Positions 61,845 through 64,000 of a stretch of DNA of 64,000 bases are shown one piece after another. The stretch comes from Serilophus lunatus (Eukaryota > Chordata > Aves > Passeriformes > Eurylaimidae), in the NCBI GenBank assembly GCA_013399895.1, contig VXBA01003818.1, positions 631,433-695,432 of the forward strand, read 5' to 3'. The notes below the pieces were generated by a model. That model saw only the letters and a list, made by a program, of their open reading frames with translations, did not search any database and was not told the origin of the DNA. Every line of letters starts with the position of its first letter. The first letter of the stretch is position 1. The translations under genes and the position numbers were made by a program.

Positions 61845-63550
61845 CTTAATGTCTCTGTGTCGTGACCTTTCCTCGTTCAAACAAGTGTAAGCAAATGAAC
61901 ATTTTGCTTGATCTAACAAATAAGAGTCCAGATGCCTGGGTGAGACTCGTATCCTCCTGACTGTGGGTCATTTAACCATGACCTCTAAGGCAGGAAAGAG
62001 CTGCCTTGAAGTGTGTTTTGGAATAATATACATTGTTGATCAGTATAGGTGAGACACTGAACTTTGTATGACACTTGCAAAAATAAGGGTGAACAACCCG
62101 GCAGTATTTTTTTATTACCAAACTGGTATTGCTTGCAGCTCCCATAGGGCAGTGGTGTCTCATCCTTAATGAAGTGTGATGGGGAGAGAACTTACTTCCA
62201 TTTTCTTAAAATCTTCTCACAATGGTAATAGAAGGGACCTTTGCTTCTGTGTCCTCGTAAAATATATAATGGGCAAAATTTTAAAGGGAACTAAGCCCTT
62301 TTGAATATCAATTCTCTGCTCTAATGAGGGGAGATAACTATGCTGTGAAGAAGCTCACTCTCTAAGGCTCCTCTGCATGTTGGAACACTGGATTTAATTT
62401 TTTGGGACCGTAGGGCCTGAGTTGTATTTTTATATTAGCTTGGAAGATATAACCAGCCAGGCATATGACTGGATTTTGTATGCAATTCAAAATGGGAGAA
62501 ACTATATTCTTCATCTGAACAAAAAGACAACAGAAATCTTCAGGCAGAATTCTCATCTTAGATCTACCTACGCTGTGCACAATGATGGCAAAGAACAGCA
62601 TCTTTTGGGCTGCTTGCAGGGAGAATGCAGCTTGAAAACAGATGCTCCAAGCATGTCTCATAAAAGAATATAATTAGCCTAGAATGTTTCAGACTGAGAA
62701 GTGATCGTGCAAAATACATTTTCCTTGCCAGTATTATTTTAGTAAATAAGGAGGAAAATGTTATCTTCCTTACTATGATAATCTGGTTTAAGTGGAAATG
62801 AAGGAGTAGCTTTGGGTGCGCATTGATAAGAAGTCCTGTGACACTCAGTAGAGTCAAGATCTCAGATATCAATTTCTGATTTGACGATTAATAAATGGAG
62901 CAGAGCTTTTAGTTTTAAATCATCTTGGGGAAAAAGTACAGTTGAACCCAGGAGGTTGAAACTTCTTCAGTTAGTTTAGCATGTAGACTTTTCGGTGCCA
63001 ATTTTCAGTGAAAGGTGATACATACAACTTCAGAGAGCTGATTGTTTTGTTTGAAGGAACTAGGCAGGTGTGTGAAATATTTCAAGAGAGAGAGCTCTGG
63101 AGATTTTAGAAGATCCATCATAAGGAAGGCAGGGAGAGACTCCTGAGGCTCATGCCAGCAGATACACAGGGTAAAGTGTGTTGCCTTGAGGGCTGCCAGG
63201 ACATCCATCAGTGCCTTACATCACTTCCCATGTCACACACTATTGTTACCTGCTGTTACCACCACGCCAAATGCAGTTTTGTTCTCAAGAATGGACTTCC
63301 AGTTGTTGCTACAGCACCACGAATTTGTAAAATAAGTATTTCATTGCTAATGCAGGAACATATTTCAGGCACAGTCAGAATGAATCAATATCCTTCAATA
63401 TAGGATACTATTGGCCTAGACTGAGAAGTCTAATGTAGGCAGTCTAGAGCATCCTGTCACTAAAAGGACATCCTTCTCTAAAAGGACAAGTTGGGACCTG
63501 AATGCATCAGATGAGAAGTGACAAGGTGCAGAGGGTACTTGTGCAGAGTA
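61845..63550. other. No recognised feature
   Basis: AT-rich flank between CR1 copies. Open frames are under 103 codons and resemble nothing I can name. Confidence 0.6.
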
Positions 63551-63705
63551 AATCACAGAATCACAGAATGGTTGGGGGAGGAAGGGACCTTTGGAGATCA
63601 TATAGTCCAACCCCCCTGCTAAAGTAAGTTAACCCAGAGCAGGTTGCACATCCATGAGGGTTTTGAGTATCCCTGCAGAAGAACCTCTCTGGCCAGCACA
63701 GCATA
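63551..63705 (-). mobile_element. CR1 LINE, 3'-end fragment
   Basis: Starts aatcacagaatcacagaatg then gttgggggaggaagggacct, followed by agtccaacccccctgctaaa and gagcaggttgcaca, all reverse-strand CR1 3' motifs. The right end is approximate because similarity fades with small deletions. From about 63706 to the window edge I see nothing further. Confidence 0.88.
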
Positions 63706-64000
63706 TATTCAGAACAGAACACACATTTTCCAGCTATTTGATCCACTCCATTACAACATAAAAGTAATAGACCAAATCCAAATATTCCATTAAGCAGGCA
63801 AAACAGAAGTGTAGGACCTGGTAGAGAAAAAGTGTCACTGAACATCTGAAAACTCAGCGGGGTCAGGAGAACATCCTTTCCTCTGGTAAAAAAGGAATAG
63901 TGTGAGCTTTGGTCTGATAAAATGAGCTAGTTTGGTTTGGATGTTTCTTTATTTAATATACTACTATGCTCAAGTGAGCTGGCAATTGCATTTTCATCAC

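Noticed and set aside
62422..62673. 83-codon plus-strand frame with a stretch (GRNYILHLNKK) faintly like an ADAM propeptide
   Set aside because: The match is only a few residues, lacks the usual following Cys motifs, and the frame is broken on both sides. No second exon seen.

Overview
The window is avian nuclear DNA. It carries many 3'-truncated CR1 LINE fragments ending in the bird-typical ATTCTGTG-type tail, it is otherwise poor in repeats, and it holds one large intron-rich vertebrate gene. I cannot name the species.

The gene is NPAS2, the circadian bHLH-PAS transcription factor paralogous to CLOCK, on the minus strand. I rebuilt its whole coding sequence from 20 coding exons, running from the ATG at 25265 (right) to the TGA at 381 (left). 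Every splice site is GT-AG and every junction keeps phase. The total is 2442 nt, or 813 residues, close to the 824 of human NPAS2. Domains in order are bHLH, PAS-A, PAS-B, a Ser-rich linker, a coiled coil matching the CLOCK exon-19 region, and a Gln/Pro-rich C-terminal activation region. The 3' UTR starts at 380 and runs off the left edge. A short 5' leader precedes the ATG in the same exon. The most likely untranslated first exon lies in the CpG island at about 48.0-49.15 kb, about 23 kb upstream. That island holds GC boxes and a full-consensus ROR/REV-ERB element, which fits the known ROR/REV-ERB control of mammalian Npas2.

Layout from left to right: 1-380, 3' UTR; 381-25290, coding exons and introns with three CR1 copies and a GGAT microsatellite; 25291-48282, long first intron with two young CR1 copies and one badly decayed CR1-type reverse-transcriptase remnant; 48020-49150, CpG-island promoter; 49150-64000, upstream flank where I recognise no gene. 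The flank contains a head-to-head CR1 pair (60908-61844) and a further CR1 at 63.55 kb. The pair contains a perfect 246-bp duplication on either side of a single N, almost certainly an assembly artefact.

The points most worth a second look are: a two-residue insertion in the bHLH loop; replacement of one PAS-A histidine (mouse H138) by Gln while the main proposed haem ligands are kept; the RORE; a tandem splice donor that would shift frame; and the N-flanking duplication. I found no sign of a wholly new system. This looks like a well-preserved clock gene locus.
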